Numbered from the stretch's first letter, positions 32,442 to 45,357 are shown. The stretch is DNA of 64,000 bases from Naematelia aurantialba (GCA_021527695.1 JAKFAO010000003.1:1984001-2048000); one strand, 5' to 3'. Notes: a model not told the origin generated them from the letters alone. Made by a program: numbers and translations.

Positions 32442-32953
32442 CGTTGCTCCGTCTGCTTCTGCGTCTGCTTCTACGTCTGCTTCTGCGTCTGCTTCTGGGT
32501 CTTCCGCTACGTTCACCTCGGCGTCTTCCTTGTCCTTCGGATCTGCCGTCTCCCCTTCAGCCGTCGCCTTTACTGTCGCCGGTGTCGCGTCTGCGAGGCC
32601 CGCGTCGGTAGGGCCGGCTGGGGCGTGTTTCGCGGGCAGCGACGGGATCAGCCGCGATAACGTGCCGAGGATTGACCGAGGCGGTTTCGCGCTGCGTGTT
32701 GCTGCCGAGTCGGACACTTTGGCCGCGGTTCTTCCCCTACAGAGCAGATACGAGGTGATGCAGCGTCACGCGTCCTGGTGGATTCCCAGCTGGGGATGCA
32801 ACGACGACAACAGACGAAAGAAAGCAGCCAAGTGGTCGCGACTGGCTCTGCCGTGTTCTTTATTTAGGTGCACCGTTATTACATACGCGAACCCTAGTGG
32901 CGGCAACCCTGGCGGCGACGACGCACGGACCCATGGTGCGCCAGGCCGTCGCC
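32442..32953. other. Upstream region of the HP1-like gene
   Basis: The minus-strand frame of the HP1-like protein remains open to 32717, encoding an Ala/Glu/Asp-rich stretch (ADAEADVEADAEAD), but has no ATG on this strand. A possible 3' splice site (ctctgtag) lies near 32740. The remaining bases to 32953 are the 3' flank of the BYE1-like gene. Confidence 0.45.
32859..32864 (-). terminator. Possible poly(A) signal AATAAA of the BYE1-like gene
   Basis: An AATAAA on the minus strand lies about 90 bp after the stop codon at 32954, a sensible position for a 3' UTR end. Confidence 0.4.
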
Positions 32954-35900
32954 TCAACGCCCACGACCTCGGGATCCCCAGCCACTATCTCGCTGCTTCT
33001 GAAAGTCTCTCCCTCGTCCTCCACCGCCTCCTCCTCGACGATCAGGCGATCGCTCGCGCTCATTCCCTCTTCGCCGTGGTGGACCATCAAATCGCTCCCC
33101 ACGGGCTTCGAACGAGTCGTGTCGGCGGTGCTGGGGCGCGTACCCATGGGCGTCCGGGTACGGCGCGGGTCTGGATTGGGGTGGAGACTGACCATAAGGA
33201 GGGTACCCAGGCTGTGGGAACCCGCTGGTCGGGTAGGCTGGGACCGGAAACGGCGGGGGCGGGGGCGGGGGCGGCTGAACAAGCGGCGTGGTGCCTCCCT
33301 GAGCCGCAGGGGATGCAGAGCCCGCTAATGCAGATTGCAGAGCCGCAGGATTCAGACTCGCCATCAACGCCTGCAGCTTCTCGTTCGGCAGCACAGGCTG
33401 GGACTGCGCCTGCAGCTGCGGATGAGGAGGAGGAGGAAGAGGAGGCGGGACAGCCGTCGAAGGGCTTTGGGTCGCTGGGGCCGGTGCAACCTCGCGGTTC
33501 GCAATGAAGACGCCGAGAAGGATCGACTCGGGACGTTCGGCAGGCAAAGTATATCCGTCGATGAGGTCGGTAAAGTCGGGTGAAGGGTCCGACGGCCGCA
33601 TGGGGACGAGATACAGTTCTTTCGCAGCGCCAGGCGGGACGGACGCACTGTTCTGCCCGTAGGGCAAGTACAGCGCGTGCCGGCTGAATGTCAGCGAACA
33701 GCACAGGCAGGTGGACCTACTCTCTACTGAGATGGAATTCCACCAGATGCTCCCATCGAGCCCGTTGTTCCTCCGAGGCATCGGCAGCGAGGGAAAACGC
33801 GACGGTGATCAGTTCCTTGGCTGGGCTCAGCCGACTCTCCGATAAGAACTTGAGCGAGCTCTTGATCGGAACACGGCCGGTGATGTCGACTGTCGCGTGC
33901 GGGAGCAGGACATTCCAGAGCGGCTCGGGGAAGCGGGCAGACGCTAGACGGGCGCCCATCTTCGGGGTGACGGGCGATGGGTCGGCAGGGTTGTTGATCT
34001 ACCACTCAGCATGTGTCTAGCACACAAGGAACACTCACGCCACCGGACCACACGACACGCTTGGCCAAGAACAGGTCCATCTCCTTTGGTGGAGGAGCCG
34101 GCTCCGGCTCAACCTCCTTGTCCATCTCCATCTCCATTTCCGTCTCGTCTGGCTCCTGCTCAACGATGATGTCGCTCAAATCCAGTGCAGACTGGTCCCC
34201 CGTCCCAAAGTCAAGCTCCTCGGCGTCTATCTTCGCAGGCCCTGTCCACGCTGAAGTGAGACTGAACGACTGCCTGATCGCGGGTGATGGAGGCACATCT
34301 ATCGAAGGCGTCCGCCGAGGCCCAGGAGCAAACGACGACAAGACGTCTGCAGCTGTATTATCATGCTCATCGTGCATCTGCGCTGATACCGACGCAGACG
34401 GACTCCTCATGGATGCCTCCCGCGTAGGTGTCTCGGGCACATCACTCTTTTCAGGCGTCGCAGCGACTATCGACTCGCGCCTCGCTGCCTCCTCTTGTCG
34501 TTGCAAAGAAGCAAGCTCCTTTTCCCGGCTATCCTCGACCTTCTCAAATCCATCCCGTACAAAGCGAATACCCGAGACCTCTTCCTTTGATTTGACAGTC
34601 TGTTCCAGCACCGCCTGCTGCGCGCGTCGGATCTCCTCGAGCCGTTCTGCCGACGCCAGGTCAGAAGGAGTGAGAGTGGCGATTTGGCCCGGCGACAAGG
34701 TTCGCGAGAGGATGGATTCTCGCAGATCTGAGCGAGCTCTCGGTAGAGATGAATGGAGCAGGTTGAATTGGGTCCTGCATGTCAGCCGAGTTACGTCTTA
34801 AGCTCACTTGTATCGACCTCCAGCAGAGTCTTTTCCAGCTACGACGTCCTTGAACGCCGCCCATATGCCCGCTTCTATATCGGCCCCGTAATGTGCAGCC
34901 TCTTCTTCCGTCATGCGCTCTCCGAACAGTTCCTTGGTTACCTCGCTCATTTTCTTCTGGACATGAATGCGCGCAGGTAGAAGCTCCAGGCCAGTCGAGG
35001 CGCGCTTGACCGTCGGCTTCCTGTCCGTCGCAAGGGGCCTTTGCACAGAAGAGCTGGCACGAGCCCGTTTCTGCGCTGGGCGCTTGAAAGATCCTTCAGA
35101 CGGAGGCGGCCGATCTTCGTCAGACGAAGCAGACTCGATAGCTGCATCTGATGCATCGTCGTCTGATGATGAGCGAGAAGAGCCCGACGGAGCCGGTGAC
35201 GAAAGTGTGGGTTTAGCAGCCTGACCTGTCAGCGCTCATCTCCTTGGTGACATACTTTTGGCTTTGGGGTCTTGCGTCTGGCAGTAGTACCTTCCTCGCC
35301 TGGAGGGGGGGAAGGTGAGGCAAATGTGGCGATGTCGAAGGTGTCTAGTTGGGACGTCAGCGCGAACAGGGGCGTTCCCACACGCAGAACCTGCACAATG
35401 CGCAGCGACGGAAGGGGACCAGGTGGGGAGGTTCGTTGACAGGTCTGCGTGAAGCGGATAGTGGCATGTACACAAGTTCCACTGCACGCATAACAGGGAG
35501 GAGTAGTATGCTGCACTGCGGTGTGCACGACCCAGACCACCGCATACTGCCAGTTACAGTACAGTGCACGGACGCATCCCACCTGATCTGTGCAGTACAG
35601 ACTGGCATACGATACTTGGGAGAGTCAAAGACTACATACACCAGACCCCGCCCGCCCGCCGATTGCGACCTATCAGAATAGATGGAGGACTTACGAGTGG
35701 ATGTGTGGCCGGTAGCGGTTTCGCATCCCGGACAAATGTAGGTATCTGCAAGAAAGGTTGTGTCAGCCCAGAGCATGTTGAGCGTCAAGGCAGTCGCGGC
35801 GATCCAGTAACCCGAGGTCTCCGGTGCTCGTAGGTCCGGACCTTTGGGGGGGAGGGAGTTCCAGCAGTGGCAGCTCCAGCTGAAGCAGTGGTCCCGGGAA

Positions 35901-36942
35901 GAGAGAACGCAGAGAGGAAAAGCAGAGGAGGGGGGATGAGGGGAAATCGAGTGGAGTTGTTGAAGTGAGGACGAGAGAAGAGAGAGAGAACGTACGTAGG
36001 CGCTCGGCTTCGTCTTCGTCGAGGTTGACGCAATCAAAGTGGAACCTTTGTCGAGGTCAGAAAGGACATCAAGGGAGCTGGTGTTCTACGAAGGCTGAAA
36101 AGGAGTGGAAGAGTTGGCTGAACTTTGTGTGTTTCAAAAATACCAGAGGCGAAGTGGACTGGGGTGCGGACGGGAATACGCGGCGAGAAGTGGATTGATT
36201 AGGCGTTGTGCAGGAGTAAGGAGTACGAGATAGTACGGAAGGACGTAATGAATGAGGGAGAGGTGGTAGGGTGGTAGGGTGGAGGGTGTAGGAGGGTAGA
36301 GTGGTAACGAGTTATCGAGGTAATGAGAGGAGGAAGGAGGGATTCAGGCCAGAAGAGGAGAGAAGCTAAGGAGGCAAGCAGGACATACCAATCACCACAC
36401 TCTCCACACTCAATCATGGCCCGGCCGTCCTCTCCATCCGACTTGCAGATACACCACACCGTCGCCTTCCGCGCCTTTCTGTCCCTCTTCTTCCCTCCAT
36501 CTTTGCTCTTTCCATCCCTGCCTTTTCTATCTTTGCCCCTCCCATCTTTGCCTTTCCCATCTTTACCCTTGCCGCCCCCCGCCGCTGCCCCGGCCTTCCC
36601 CCCGGCCGTCTTGCTGCTCGTCTTCTTGCTTGCGGATTTACCGCGTTCGCGTGTCTTTGCGCCGGAATTGGCCGCTGCCTTACTACTCTCACCAACCCCC
36701 CGACCACCATCCGCATCTGCATCCGCCTCCGCCACTGCCTCTGCCTCTGCCTCCGCTGCTGCTGCTGCCTCTGCCTCCGCAGCAGCCGCCGCCGCCGCCC
36801 GCTGTCGGGCAAGCGCCAGTGCCCGCTCGGTGTCTTCCTGTTCTTGCAATCTCTGCGACTTGACCCTCGCGCGACCAGAAGTCCGCGTGCCCTGTGCTGC
36901 GGGTGCGCGAGTAGGCGCTGGATCGACCGTGGTGTCTGACAT
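32954..36942 (-). CDS. BYE1: BYE1-like transcription regulator: PHD finger, TFIIS central domain, SPOC domain
   Basis: The start is the ATG at 36942 (MSDTTVDPAPTRAP). An Ala/Glu coil and Lys-Gly-Asp repeats are followed by a complete C4HC3 PHD finger across introns: CICKSDGEDGRAMIECGECG, DWFHFDCVNLDEDEAERL and DTYICPGC. The TFIIS middle domain spans about 35050-34600 (ARIHVQKKMSEVTKELFGER, then FNLLHSSLPRARSDLRESIL, LSPGQIATLTPSDLASAERL). The SPOC domain starts at KRVVWSGG and continues WNVLLPHATVDITGRVP, KELITVAF and ELYLVPMRPS. The tail is Pro-rich and ends in an Arg-Gly-Gly segment. This order is that of Bye1/PHF3, which bind RNA polymerase II and chromatin during elongation. One intron near 36240-36300 contains GGTAGGGT repeats. 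Confidence 0.88.
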
Positions 36943-37451
36943 TGTCCTCTCTTCCCAGTCGTGTCGCGACGGACTACGAGCGCAACTGCTGGATCAGTCA
37001 ATGCCGATATCCAGTCCAGCAACTCAGTTTGTGTAAGCCGAAGCAAATGTCCACGTATTTTTTCTGCAACACAATTTGATAAATATGCTTCCGCGACTGC
37101 CTCCAAGCTGTCAACAACGCGAACAAAGAGGCCGACGAGACAAGCCAGTTAATCTACCGCCGTTGAGGCGTATGCATCTACCAATGTATGTCGTTATATC
37201 CGTATGCTAGGTGATATCACAATGTCGTCGCTGGTGAATGCGGGTATATAATGCTGGTTGAACGTGCTCTGGGCGAGCATCCCTCGATGCAGATATCTTC
37301 TCCACGCCATCCTGCTCCAGAATCCAAAACACAACCTACTCACATCCCCTCGTAATCACATCCCCTCGTAATCACATCCCCTGGTGATTCTCTTCCAAAC
37401 TCCCCGAGCGAAAGCTCGGAAAGAGAAGACACATCCTACGCACACCGTGCA
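36943..37451. repeat. Intergenic region with a 17-bp repeat near the C1-THF synthase 3' end
   Basis: Three copies of a unit like aatcacatcccctcgt lie at about 37338-37388, in the 3' flank of the C1-THF synthase gene. The remainder is the promoter of the BYE1-like gene; no gene was recognised. Confidence 0.55.
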
Positions 37452-40400
37452 CTAAAACAACCCCTCGATGTCTCCCGTCTCGGGGTTGAGATCGATATCG
37501 TAAAAGCCCGGACGCGTAGTCAGGCCCGGCATGGTGCTCATATCCCCAACCAGCGGGTACACAAAGCTCGCGCCCGCCGACAGCCTGACGTTTCGGATGG
37601 GCAACGTGAATCCAGTCGGGACGCCCTTCTTGCTCGGGTCGTCGGAGAGCGATAGCGCAGTCTTGGCCATACAGATTGGCAAGCCGCCATATCCCTGTCG
37701 TTCATATCGCTCGACTTCGGCCTGTGCCTCTGGTGACAGCTCGATCCCATCTGCTCCATACATCTCTTTCGCGATGATGGTCATTTTGTCCATAAGAGGC
37801 TGGTTCAGATCGTACAGGAATCGGAACTGCGACGGCTCCTTGCAAGCGTCGATCACTGCCTCGGCGAGCTCCACAGCTCCAGCGCCACCCTTGGCCCAGT
37901 GATTCGCCGGCACGGCGTAGTCCGCACCAACGCCGAGAGCGTACTTCTGCACAAGGGCCATCTCGGCCTCTGTATCGTTGCTAAACATCAGCACAGACGG
38001 TGTTTCGCCACTCACGAAAACTTGTTGATGGCAACAATGACCTTGAGCCCGAACTTTTTGGCGTTTTGGATGTGCTTGCCCAAGTTTGCACAGCCAGCTT
38101 CCAGGAGTTCCAGGTTTTCTTTCGTGTAGACCGCATCGAGCGGCTTGCCAGGAGTGACAGCCGGTCCACCGCCGTGCATCTTGAGTGCCCGGATCGTGGC
38201 TACCAGGACAACGGCGTTCGGCTTGAGACCCGACACCCTCGTCTTGATGTTGCAGAACTTCTCCATACCGATGTCTGCGCCGAAGCCAGCTTCTGTGATA
38301 ACATATCCGTTGCGGCTCTCGTCGTCGCCCTCCTCGATGCCGGCAAGCTTGAGTGCAATACGGTCGGCAATGATCGACGAGTTGCCATGAGCAATGTTGG
38401 CGAAAGGCCCGGCGTGCACAAACACTGGCGTACCCTCGAGCGTCTGCATGAGAGTCGGCTTGATGGCGTCTTTCATGAGAACAGCCATGGCGCCGGCACA
38501 ACCAATGTCCTCGGCGGTGATCGGGTCGCCCTTCTTGGACGAAGCAACGACCATGCGGCCAAGTCGAGCACGCATATCGGCAACATCCTTCGAGAGCGCC
38601 AATACGGCCATAACCTCCGATGCGACGGCAATGTCAAACGCGGTCTTGCGGGTCAGACCCTTCTCGGTAGGCGCCTCGCCAATCGTGATCGAACGGAGAT
38701 ATCTGTCGTTCGTGTCCAGGACTCGGTTCCAGGTGAGCGTCGCCGGATCGATATCAAGCCGAGCGAACCTCGCCGCTTCTTCCTCGGTAAGCGCATTGGC
38801 ATCCGTCTTGTCGATGCCGAGTTTCTTGAGTCGCGCCAGCATCGGCTTGGCAAATGTTCTCACCCCCTTTTTGGCAGGAACGAGACGGCTGAACAGAGCC
38901 TTGTCCGACTGAGTGGCCTCATGGAACATTCGCGCATCGATCGCAGCCGCGAGCAGATTGTTTGCCGCAGTAACAGCATGGATATCGCCAGTCAAGTGCA
39001 AGTTGAATTCCGTCATGGGAATGACCTGGGAGTATCCGCCACCTGCGGCACCTCCCTTGACACCGAATGTAGGGCCCTGGGAGGGCTGACGCACACAAGC
39101 AATGGCAGTCTTGTGCAGGTGAGCGCCGAGTGCCTGAGCGAGACCGATGGTGGTGGTCGACTTGCCCTCTCCGAGCGGTGTCGGAGTGATACCAGCCACC
39201 ACGATGTACTTGCCGTCCTGCCGTTCAGAGAGACGCTGCAGAACCGAAAGCTCGATCTTGGCCTTGTAACGCCCGTAGCTCTCAATTTCATCCGGCTGCA
39301 CACCCATCTCCTCGGCAATGGTGACCACCGGCTTAGGCGTCTGTGCAACGGCGATTTCAATGTCGCTTGGAACGTTGTCTAGGAGGTCGAGCGTAAGACG
39401 AGTGATCTTGCGGTTTCGGGAGACCTCGAAAGAGTGCTTCGCTGCTCGGAACGTATTGTTCATGAGCATCGCGACCGTCATGGGTCCCACACCACCGGGA
39501 ACAGGAGTGATGTAGCTGGCGACTTGAGAGGCCGACGCAAAGTCGACATCTCCCACAAGGCGCTGTCCTGACTTTTTGGAAGCGTCGGGGATGTAGTTGG
39601 TTCCGACGTCAATGACAATTGCGCCAGGCTTGAGCCAGTCGCCCTTGACAAACTCGGCCTGACCAATAGCAGCAACGACGACGTCGGCGGTCTGCAGGAT
39701 GGTCTGCAAGTTTTTGGTGCGCGAGTGGCATTGGGTGACTGTGGCGTCCTTCTTTCGCAACAGCGCGCAGACGGGGGTGCCGACGATGTCCGATCGACCG
39801 AGTACGACGACGTTGGCGCCACACAGGTCGAATCCAGTCGCCTCGATCAGCTTGATCACGCCAGCCGGAGTGCAGGGCGTGAAGTACGGCTCGGCGATGC
39901 GCGAGTTGAGCAGGCCAATGTTCTCGGGGTGAAAGCCGTCAACATCCTTGTTGACAGCGACAGAATCGACCACTCGCTTCTCGGCTTCCTTGTCAGCTCC
40001 CTCGAGCGGTAGCTGCACGAGGATACCCGACACTCTCTCGTCGGCATTCGCCTTGCGGACGGCCTCGAGGACTTTTTGGACACCAGCGCCAGCGTGCGCG
40101 CCAGACTCGGCATCAGACGGTACCTGGATATGTTCGACGGTCATACCGCTCTCCTCTGCGGCCTTGAGCTTCATCCGGATATAAGTGGACGAGGCTGGGC
40201 TAGATCCGAGCTGAAGGATCACGAGATGAGGGGCCTTGAAAGTCCGGTTGGCAGATTGCAGCGACGCAATGCTCTTTGAGATGGATTCCCGAATTCCCCT
40301 ACTTTGATCAGCTCTTGTGCAGGAAGCGCAGGAGATTCTCACTTGGCAATGGCAGTGCCATCGATGATGCGCGCCTGACCCACTGGGGGTTCTTCAACAG

Positions 40401-40605
40401 CCGCCATCTTGGCTAGTGCAGTCGCTCTGGTCGAGGTGGAGAAAGATTGAAACGTCGAGCCGACTTGGAGATTGCTGCTGCTGCTGGTGCTGCTGTTGAC
40501 AGAGAGTGTCAAGCTGGCTCGTCCGATACGTCCAGATCCGCACCCGTTTGCAAGTCTTGCTTTGACCAGACGGTGAGCAGGACCAAGACGAAGGACAATG
40601 CGCAT
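37452..40605 (-). CDS. ADE3/MIS1: Trifunctional C1-tetrahydrofolate synthase
   Basis: Exons 40343-40605, 38016-40298, 37452-37980, in frame, about 1024 aa from the first ATG or 958 aa from the second (40407). The N-terminal half is methylenetetrahydrofolate dehydrogenase/cyclohydrolase: [36 protein letters not shown] and [17 protein letters not shown]. The C-terminal half is formate-THF ligase: [20 protein letters not shown] and [20 protein letters not shown]. It interconverts formyl-, methenyl- and methylene-THF for purine, thymidylate and formyl-Met supply. The extension between the two ATGs is Arg/Ser-rich ([20 protein letters not shown] ... FSTSTRA), like a mitochondrial presequence. The second intron is only 35 nt. 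The 5' UTR is pyrimidine-rich. Confidence 0.95.
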
Positions 40606-40796
40606 GAGAGAGTTGAGAAGGAGAAGAAAGGGGAAAGGGGAAGGAAGGAATATTATAAGGGGGGAAGCACACCGGGGGAAAGAAAGGGATTGGAAAACAA
40701 AATCTGTGAAATTTGGGACAGCGATCGGCGATCGCCGCCTGTCCACCTGATAATAATCTGGTTATCGATAGCAAAAGGTATACTATGTGCGGGGTA

Positions 40797-42773
40797 TTAT
40801 GACTTGTTCTTCTCATCCCCGACAGGTGGCTCGCCAGTCACCTTGTCCTCCTCTCCATCTAGCTCAGCCGTCTCCGGCGCCGCTCCAGAGACATCTACAA
40901 ACCCCCATCTACGCGTCAAGCTCCCCTGCATCAACCCGAAGAACACCGCCATGACCGTCGAGCTCATGATGATGACATTATACGGCATCGAAAAGTCTGG
41001 CGTGGGGACATCCAGCAGGATTCGAGACGTATAGATATGCTGCCTCCCGGATTTTCGGGGATCAGTCTCGCCATAGTGACGTTGTAGATCCTGTTCGGAT
41101 GAGCTCTCAGAGTCGAGGTCGAGGAGAGTCAAGACTCCGGATGGTATCTCCACGCCGCGTTCGGCGTCTGGTCGATGCTCCGTATATTTGATGGTGAGCT
41201 TCGTGAACGGGATGGAGAGGAGGAGCGTTGACCGCGCAGGTAGGGTGAGTGACAGGTGAATGGATGTGGTAGAGGATTTAGGTGGGGAAGACGGATGATA
41301 TGCAAGTCTGTCGAGGAGATCACCTGTAGAATGTAAGCTGTGATTGACGATTGCATTGCGTCACGACTGACTCCGATCGATATCTTCGCCCACTATAGCC
41401 AGCCTCATCTCGCTCATCCATCCTTTGACCCACCACGGCCAGATCTCACTGTAGATCGCGCGACGGCGATGGTTACCGTTGTTGGTGATCCGTATCGAAA
41501 AGGTCCCTTCGGAAGCATACGCTGATGTCACCGTCTTGGATATACTGATCAGGGGAGGTTCTATGGTGCGCGCTGCGTGTCTCAATGAGAGGTCATGAGT
41601 AGCCGGAGCGCTTACGATACGCAAAAGTGCCTTCGCCATGCCAATAGAACTTGACGTCCTTGCCCGCCATCCCCTCTGTCAAGTCCCATTCCACCACCTC
41701 TTGCCATCTCCCATCAATCCACATGCCTTGTGTTCTTCCCGCTTCGCGGTCCATCATCAACCAACGTCGGTTATCACCGTACACCGAGGGCTTGATGACC
41801 CTCAGAACCGAGCTACTTGCTTCGGGGAACGATTGGGGGAGATTCTGCTTGAACAGACTGTTAATGGAAAATGCTCGGCTTCCTCCTCGCTCCGGTACCA
41901 GATCGACGACTCCCTCCCACCATCCCCGCCAGCGACCTTGTGAGGTAATATCCGATGGGTCGGGCATGATCACCTCTATCCCCTCGGATTTGAAGCCCCA
42001 CGAGAAGACATTACCGGGATGTGCGAGTAGTGTGGAGATACCGGACAAGCCCTTCGAGGGGAGCAGGGAAAGAAAGGGGGTCAGGTTCTCGGTGCATAGG
42101 TGTAGGAAAGGGTGTAGAATCAGATAGTGAGTGATATCTGCTGTCAGGGGGAAGTTACAACGAGCACTCACGGGTAGTATTGCTTCTATATGGAGGATAG
42201 ATACCGCCAAACGTCTTGACCGTCTCACCGTCATCGGTAGGGCCGAGTCCGGCACAAAAGAGGCCTCCTAATGCATGGGTCGCTGCGGTCCATGAATCGC
42301 GTGTCCTGACAAGTTCAGCTTTAAATTCGCCTGTGTATGTGTCGACACACCGTTGAGAGTCCTCTCCTCTTAACCATCCTCTCACTTCTCCTCCGCCACC
42401 TCCTGACTCGTAGTGCAGTGGTCCACTCTCTCCTGATCTTGCCTGATCCCACCGTCCAGCCACAAACGAGATGGACAGCTCGGAGACATTGTTGTACTCG
42501 AGGGGAAGAATGAGAGAAGGCGGTGTCAGAGAATGATGTGATTGTGCTACAGAGTCAGCTGGAGGATAGATTTGGCGGAACGAGAAGCTGACGAAATGGC
42601 GTCGACCGCGAACGAGGCGAGTTGAAGAAGGTCGTGAATTCGAATAGAACGGACAGCTTGCCATCAGGCAGTGGATGCAGTGTCAGGCTCTCATGGAATG
42701 TGTCGGATGAAGCGGCCACCACAGACAGCACAGGTGCAAGCACGAGAGCTGCCAATGAGCCAAGACCCAGCAT
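40797..42773 (-). CDS. GPI16: GPI transamidase subunit GPI16/PIG-T
   Basis: The start at 42773 gives a signal peptide (MLGLGSLAALVLAPVLSVVA). Then FHESLTLHPLPDGKLSVLFE, LPLEYNNVSELSISFVAGRW, TAATHALGGLFCAGLGPTDD and further SINSLFKQNLPQSFPE and WWVKGWMSEMRLAIVGED follow the PIG-T order. The C-terminal region has a single membrane segment (MPYNVIIMSSTVMAVFFGLM) and a short cytosolic tail ending DEKNKS. GPI16 is an ER subunit of the complex that attaches GPI anchors; its conserved Cys (FCAG region) forms a disulfide with the catalytic GPI8 subunit. About five introns are needed. It is divergent from CCT4, 261 bp apart. Confidence 0.9.
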
Positions 42774-43034
42774 GCTACACGGGCATTCAGCGAGGATACG
42801 AGCTGCGAGTCTGTAAAAGAGAATCAAACAGAGCAGAGAGACGTACAAAGACGTGAACCACCTCCACCTGCTGAATATCCTGCCCGTCAATTTCTTGTAT
42901 TTCTCCCATTTCTATATGGGCTGGTGCGCGTCGCGAATGCTTCAGCGAACTTCTACAAAGCTCATCAAAGCAGCCAGCGGACAGACTCTGTCGTCTCTAG
43001 TCTCTCAGCCCGACAGAACGGGAAGCCGAGCATC

Positions 43035-45191
43035 ATGGCGAGCGTAGTGCCAGCACCAGGACAGAACATGTCCGATGGCCACTTCTCAGACAAGGTCAGT
43101 ATCGACTTTTTTTTCATGGAATCCGAGCTTTGGGCTGACCAAGGCGCAGGGGAAGCCGACCGAAGTCAGACTGTCAAATATGAACGCTGCCAAGGGTAAG
43201 CTCCCTGCTTCCTGACGAAATCCAAGCTGACGGTGTACAGCGGTGTCTGATGCTGTCCGTACGAGTCTGGGCCCGAAAGGCATGGACAAAATGGTTGGTC
43301 ATGGACAGGAATGTCTTCGAAATGAGCTGATCTGCTGTGAAGATACAGACGTCAACGGGAGAGGTGGTTATTACCAATGACGGTGCGACGATTCTGAAGC
43401 ACATGGCAGTCCTGCATCCCGCAGCACGCATGGTGGGTGACGAAGCCCTGGAGGGAGACGTAGGAGCTGACTAGTGCAGCTTGTCGAGCTCTCGCAAGCT
43501 CAGGATATCGAGGCAGGGGACGGAACGACTAGTGTGGTGGTTCTGGCTGGAAGCTTGTTGTCTGCAGCAGAGAAGCTGTTATCGCAGGGTACGCCTGAAT
43601 CAAGCGATAGGATAGTGTCCCGAATCGAGGCTGACGGGAAGGTATAGGTATCCACCCCACGACAATTGCGCATTCATTCCAGCGGGCAGCTAGCAAGGCA
43701 GTCGAGTTTTTGGAGGAGCTGAGCACCCCTGTTGATCTGAACGATCGGGAAAGTCTCTTGCGTGCAGCTGGAACGTCGCTCAACTCAAAAGTCTGTCCTA
43801 GTCTTTCATGAAACCGTGGACTCACCGCTGACTGGCCCAGGTTGTATCCCAATATTCCTCTACCCTCGCTCCTATTGCTGTCTCTGCCGTGACACGCCTC
43901 GTCACATCAACATCGTCCAACGTCGACCTACGAGATATCCGGATCGTAAAGAAAGTAGGCGGGACCATCGAGGATACAGAGCTCGTCGAGGGCTTGGCAT
44001 TGAACCAGCCGGTCATGGTCAATGCCGGAGGACCGACTCGGATTGAGAAGGCCAAGATTGGCTTGATCCAGTTCCAGCTCAGCAGTCCAAAGCCAGATGT
44101 GAGCACCACGGCATGCTGTCTGTCACCATCACGCTGACAAGTGCAGATGGACAACCAGATTGTCGTGAACGATTACCGGCAGATGGACAAGATCCTCAAG
44201 GAGGAGCGGCAATACCTGCTCAACCTTTGCAAGCGGATCAAGAAGACTGGCTGCAACGTCCTGCTGATCCAGAAATCGATTTTGCGGGATGCCGTCACCG
44301 ATCTCTCGCTGCATTTCCTGGCCAAGTTGAAGATCATGGTCATCAAGGATATTGAGCGGGACGAGATTGATTTCATCGCGAAGTCTACAGGTGCCAAGCC
44401 TGTGGCGGATATCGAGGCGTTTTCAGAGGACAAGCTTGGATACGCAGAGCTGGTTGAGGAGTCGAGCTCGAGCGGGGCAAAGGTGGTCAAGGTCACTGGG
44501 GTCAAGAACCCTGGTAAGACGGTCAGCGTGGTCTGCACGGGTGCAAACGCTTTGGTTCTGGAGGAGAGCGAGAGGAGTCTCCACGACGCGCTTTGTGTCG
44601 TTAGGTGTCTGGTGAAGAAGAGGTGAGCGCGCACTTCCTGCTTGTGGTTTACTGCTTGCTCCTCCCTGCTTCCTGCGTACTGCTTGCTGCTCCCCGCGTA
44701 TGAGCAACAGCGTCCGGCATCGCTGACCGATGCAGGGCATTGATCGCAGGTGGCGGCGCACCTGAGATTCACGTGTCGCGGCTGCTCACACAATATGCTC
44801 AAACCCTCAAGGGCAAAGAGGCATACTGCTTCCAGGCATTTGCAGAGGCACTAGAGATCATACCTACGACGCTTGCCGAGAACGCGGGCTTGAATCCTAT
44901 TGCGATTGTTACCGAGTTGCGCAACAAACATGCCCTGGGCGAGCGTATGGCAGGCATCAATGTGAAAAAGGTCAGCTTACGATGGAGCACACTGGTGAAG
45001 CTGACGTTGCAGGGAATCATCTCAAACATCTTGGAAGAGAATGTGGTGCAGCCGCTGCTGGTGTCGACATCTGCGTTGGAGCTCGCTACCGAGACGGTGG
45101 CGCTGATCCTCCGCATCGATGACATTCAGGTGAGTACAGTGTGTCGGGTGTCGAGAGCTTCGTTGCTGACCTGGGGCAGTTTACAAGATGA
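43035..45191 (+). CDS. CCT4: Chaperonin TRiC/CCT subunit delta
   Basis: About a dozen exons; the first are 43035-43094, 43150-43195 and 43241 onward. Motifs: [52 protein letters not shown], the ATP-binding [15 protein letters not shown], and [17 protein letters not shown] near the C-terminus. These are group II chaperonin signatures, and [18 protein letters not shown] with the overall order matches the delta subunit. The end is placed after a small last exon (45180-45191) giving RIDDIQFTR, similar to the family's short C-terminus. It folds actin, tubulin and WD proteins in the cytosol. Length (about 530 aa) is normal. Confidence 0.93.
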
Positions 45192-45357
45192 TGGATGCAA
45201 TGCATATGATACAGACCACAGATGTAGTTGCTGCTAATGGGATTCACCGCAGCGTTGAGTCGGTTCTGATTCGATTGACCGTAGACCCGGACTCGCCGTG
45301 ACTGGGATTGACCAAAACGTCACTCGCCGCTGACGGGATGGCCATGCAGTGGGCAAA

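Noticed and set aside
32263..33507. 414-codon plus-strand frame rich in Ser and Ala
   Set aside because: It is the antisense of the acidic part of the HP1-like gene and the Pro-rich end of the BYE1-like gene. No motifs.
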